Origin: Spirochaetaceae bacterium
GTDB taxonomy: Bacteria > Spirochaetota > Spirochaetia > Treponematales > Breznakiellaceae
NCBI GenBank assembly: GCA_031269165.1
Contig: JAISZQ010000007.1
Location: 1-7,475, forward strand
DNA length: 7,475 nt
Reading direction: 5' to 3'
The notes under the pieces are model-generated. The model had not been told where the DNA came from. It did not search any database and saw only the letters and a program-made list of their open reading frames with translations. The position numbers and the translations under genes were made by a program. Below, in pieces: positions 5,749-7,475 of the stretch; positions within the stretch are counted from its first letter, which is position 1, and the number at the start of each line of letters is the position of its first letter.

Positions 5749-6759
5749 TCACTCATTGGAAAGCCGCTTAAACGCTTCAAGTTGCCTGAGCGCTTTTCCC
5801 GAATCAATCATCTCCCGTGCCAGCGCAACCGCTTTCTGGATCGTCGTGTCGGGGCGGGCGGTATATATCGCGGCGGCCGAGTTGAGAAGGACGGCGTTAC
5901 ATCGGGGCCCTTTGTCCTTGCCCTGCAAAATAGCAAGCGTTATCGCCGCGTTTTCCTGAGGCGAGCCGCCCGTCAAATCGTCCTTTTTGCAACGTTCGAG
6001 CCCGTAATCCTCAGGCTTGATCTCGTATTTTTTGAAAACGCCCTTCCGCACCTCGCACACCGTCGTCGGCGCGGACGCGGAAATCTCGTCAAACCCATCC
6101 TGCCCATAGACGACCAGCGCGTTGTTCACGCCGAGATTCGCCAGCACCCGCGCAAGCGGCTCGATAAGGTCCTCGCTGTACACGCCCAGCAACTCCATCT
6201 TCGCGCCCGCCGGATTGACCAAGGGGCCGAGGATGTTGAAAATCGTGCGGATGCCCAGCTCCTTGCGGACCGGCGCGACATATTTCATCGAGATGTGGTA
6301 GTTCTGCGCGAAAAGAAAGCACAGATTGATCTTTTTCAACAACTCGACACTCCTCTCCGGCGCGGGCTTGATGTTCACGCCCAACGCCTCAAGCACGTCC
6401 GCAGCCCCCGACTTACTGGATGCGGCGCGGTTCCCGTGTTTGGCGACCGGAATCCCGGCAGCGGAAATCACCAGCGCCGACGTGGTGGATATATTGAACG
6501 AATTGGAACGGTCGCCCCCCGTCCCGACAATCTCCAGCACGTCCAATTCGTGCAGGAGGCGGACACAGTACTTACGCATCCCGGCAGCCGACCCGCTAAT
6601 CTCGTCGATCGTCTCGCCCTTCACCGACAACGCCGTGAGATACGACGCCATCTGAATGTCGCTCGCCTCCCCGCACATGATCTCGTCCATCACCGCCTCA
6701 GCCTCGTCAAACGACAGATCCTGCCGAGAAGCCGCCTTCAAAATCGCTTCCTTTATCAT
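5749..6759 (-). CDS. trpD: Anthranilate phosphoribosyltransferase
   Basis: TrpD joins anthranilate to PRPP, giving phosphoribosylanthranilate, the substrate of TrpF encoded downstream. It has 336 residues, normal for the family, with an N-terminal helical domain (to about residue 70) and the nucleoside-phosphorylase-like domain after it. Motifs seen: GTGGD (79-83) and NISTTSA (89-95) for PRPP, KHGNRAASSKSGAAD (107-121), VAPVRKELGIRTIFNILGPLVNPA (161-184) with the anthranilate-contacting Arg165, and the metal-binding Asp-Glu pair in DGFDE (221-225). ATG at 6759 is chosen because GGAGGA lies just before it; the frame also extends to a TTG at 6783, which has no such site. This is a stand-alone trpD not fused to trpG. 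A sigma-70 type promoter lies 62-90 bases upstream, and no Trp-rich leader peptide was seen. Confidence 0.97.
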   Translation of the reverse strand: MIKEAILKAASRQDLSFDEAEAVMDEIMCGEASDIQMASYLTALSVKGETIDEISGSAAGMRKYCVRLLHELDVLEIVGTGGDRSNSFNISTTSALVISAAGIPVAKHGNRAASSKSGAADVLEALGVNIKPAPERSVELLKKINLCFLFAQNYHISMKYVAPVRKELGIRTIFNILGPLVNPAGAKMELLGVYSEDLIEPLARVLANLGVNNALVVYGQDGFDEISASAPTTVCEVRKGVFKKYEIKPEDYGLERCKKDDLTGGSPQENAAITLAILQGKDKGPRCNAVLLNSAAAIYTARPDTTIQKAVALAREMIDSGKALRQLEAFKRLSNE

Positions 6760-6762
6760 AGT

Positions 6763-6768
6763 TCCTCC
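6763..6768 (-). promoter_or_regulatory. Ribosome binding site of trpD
   Basis: GGAGGA on the minus strand, three bases before ATG at 6759. The spacing is short but the match is strong; it decides in favour of this start over the TTG eight codons upstream. Confidence 0.75.
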
Positions 6769-6820
6769 AAACTTCGGCCCCAAAGCCGTGTGTTTCTCTC
6801 TATAGAAACATTGTCCAAAA

Positions 6821-6849
6821 ACAGTACCCGTTCACCGATTTTTTGTCAA
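6821..6849 (-). promoter_or_regulatory. Sigma-70 type promoter of trpD
   Basis: On the minus strand a perfect -35 box TTGACA (6849-6844) is followed by 17 bases and then TACTGT (6826-6821), a partial -10 box keeping the key first, second and last bases. Transcription would start near 6814, giving a leader of about 55 bases. That leader contains a hairpin, TGTTTCT with AGAAACA (6791-6810), but no T-run and no leader peptide with Trp codons, so trp-type attenuation is not supported. Confidence 0.6.
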
Positions 6850-6919
6850 TAGAGGCCGTTCCAGAACCGGCGTTTCCGATTTCAAAAAAGGGGGGATCGG
6901 CAACTTGCCGCGCCTTCTC

Positions 6920-7104
6920 CTGTCAATAACTTAAGAATTTTGGTCCGCGAATGGCGCGAATAAATACGAATAATACATACCCGTCAGCGCGTAGTCGCAA
7001 CGCCATGTATGGCGCACAGTCGCGTACATTCGCGGACAAAAAAACTAAAAATCTATGTGATCCGTTGACCACTCTTATATTCCATTGGCTTAAGTTGTTG
7101 ACAG
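6920..7104. repeat. 185-bp nested inverted-repeat element, copy 2
   Basis: The outer arms CTGTCAATAACTTAAG (6920-6935) and CTTAAGTTGTTGACAG (7089-7104) pair with one mismatch and match the arms at 4130-4268 at 14 to 15 of 16 bases. The inner arms GTCCGCGAAT (6943-6952) and ATTCGCGGAC (7028-7037) pair perfectly. The left end, AAGAATTTTGGTCCGCG, resembles the complement of the right end of copy 1, AAGAATTTTGTCTGCG. The interior also holds CGCCAT/ATGGCG (about 7000-7013). No gene is seen. It differs from copy 1 by about 50 extra bases near the right arm. Confidence 0.75.
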
Positions 7105-7274
7105 GGGGAGACTTCCCCCTTTACTGGGATGCGCTCTGTCCCCGAAGGGGAGCCCGTTAGTCGTTCCCCCACGATATGCCCAAGGGCCTCCACGGCAGGT
7201 GGCCTCGCAATGACGGGGGGACTTGCCCACGATGATGGGGGGCGTTGCGGGGGGCGGGCCACCCGCAGAGGCTA
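7105..7274. repeat. GC-rich repeat debris
   Basis: No gene is seen. Small hairpins occur at about 7104-7119 (GGGGGA, GACT, TCCCCC) and 7139-7151 (TCCCC, GAA, GGGGA). TCGCAATGACGGGGGG at about 7204-7219 is a half-copy of the palindromic repeats at 4398-4737, and CCGCAGAGGCT at 7263-7273 repeats 4320-4330. The order nested element, GC hairpins, CAATGAC fragment is the same as in the island at 4130-4765. Confidence 0.55.
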
Positions 7275-7291
7275 CCGATTATACACAAATA

Positions 7292-7300
7292 TGATACAAT
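7292..7300 (+). promoter_or_regulatory. Extended -10 promoter before the transposase-like gene
   Basis: TGATACAAT fits the extended -10 form TGnTATAAT with one mismatch. It lies in a short AT-rich patch after GC-rich repeats. No good -35 box is found at the standard distance. Confidence 0.4.
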
Positions 7301-7333
7301 AGAGGAAAGAGGTAACCCATAGGGAGGGGAATT

Positions 7334-7475
7334 ATGGAAACAATAGATATGAGCAGCCGTTTTCCCGACAAGCGTCTGGGAAAAAGGGGGCGAAACTGCT
7401 CCGGTTTATACGCGGGAAGGCGCGGGTAGTGATGCAAAAGACAGACAAATGGAGCGAACAGGTGTCGTTTTACCG
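7334..7475 (+). pseudogene. N-terminus of an IS4-type transposase, frameshifted, cut by window edge
   Basis: ATG at 7334 has a strong ribosome binding site (AGGGAGG at 7321-7327) and gives METIDMSSRFPDKRLGKR, but this frame stops at TAG 7427-7429. The -1 frame continues without a stop from about 7388 to the window end, reading AKLLRFIRGKARVVMQKTDK and then WSEQVSFYR. Joined at the AAAAAGGGGG run (7381-7390), the two read like the N-terminal DNA-binding domain of IS4/Tn5-type transposases, which typically has DKRLGKR..KL and ends in an AYRF/SFYR motif. The one-base shift could be inactivation, a read error in the homopolymers, or a programmed -1 frameshift. An alternative is a 31-residue leader ORF followed by a gene starting at GTG 7429 or ATG 7432. 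The family call is tentative. Confidence 0.45.

Noticed and set aside
6760..6783. TTG start for trpD at 6783
   Set aside because: ATG at 6759 has GGAGGA directly before it and gives the usual TrpD N-terminus; the upstream codons include that ribosome binding site.
5674..6852. Long open frame on the plus strand, 392 codons
   Set aside because: It lies opposite trpD, whose protein has all family motifs, and its own translation is arginine-rich and unlike a known protein. It is a shadow frame of GC-rich coding DNA.

Overview
The window comes from a bacterium, probably Gram-negative-like. It encodes a sigma-54 enhancer-binding protein with a matching -24/-12 promoter, a lipoprotein solute-binding protein, tryptophan biosynthesis genes and many interspersed palindromic repeats. 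Gene content and repeat style would fit a host-associated spirochaete such as a gut Treponema, but that is a guess from general resemblance. No rRNA, tRNA or CRISPR array was seen.

Left part (1-3945). Two minus-strand genes read leftward: a 278-residue enzyme resembling the DAPG/phloretin hydrolase (PhlG) family, then a lipoprotein of the family 5 (peptide/opine/nickel type) ABC solute-binding proteins, which is cut by the left edge. Divergent from them is a 553-residue RtcR-type regulator with an N-terminal CARF-like sensor, a sigma-54 AAA+ domain and a C-terminal DNA-binding region. The AT-rich gap between the divergent genes holds a consensus sigma-54 promoter (TTGGCACG-N4-TTGC) aimed at the hydrolase gene, with a good ribosome binding site just downstream. 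The simplest reading is that the RtcR-like protein switches on the hydrolase/transporter operon. RtcR is known for controlling RNA repair genes (rtcBA), and none are visible here, so this pairing is the most interesting point of the window.

Middle (3946-4797). This stretch has no convincing gene and is a repeat island. It holds a 139-bp nested inverted repeat, a GC-rich interspersed repeat, and three palindromic repeats with GTCATTGCGA termini, two of them in a 113-bp direct tandem.

Right-centre (4798-6759, minus strand). trpD (anthranilate phosphoribosyltransferase) is followed by trpF (phosphoribosylanthranilate isomerase). They catalyse successive tryptophan pathway steps. A 282-bp GC-rich gap full of hairpins and repeats separates them, and no trpC, trpB, trpA, trpE or trpG lies in the window. 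A probable sigma-70 promoter with a perfect TTGACA box precedes trpD.

Right end (6760-7475). A second, 185-bp nested inverted repeat has the same outer arms as the first, so the two bracket trpF-trpD. More GC-rich repeat debris follows. At the edge is a promoter and ribosome binding site before the start of what looks like an IS4-type transposase, broken by a frameshift at an AAAAAGGGGG run.
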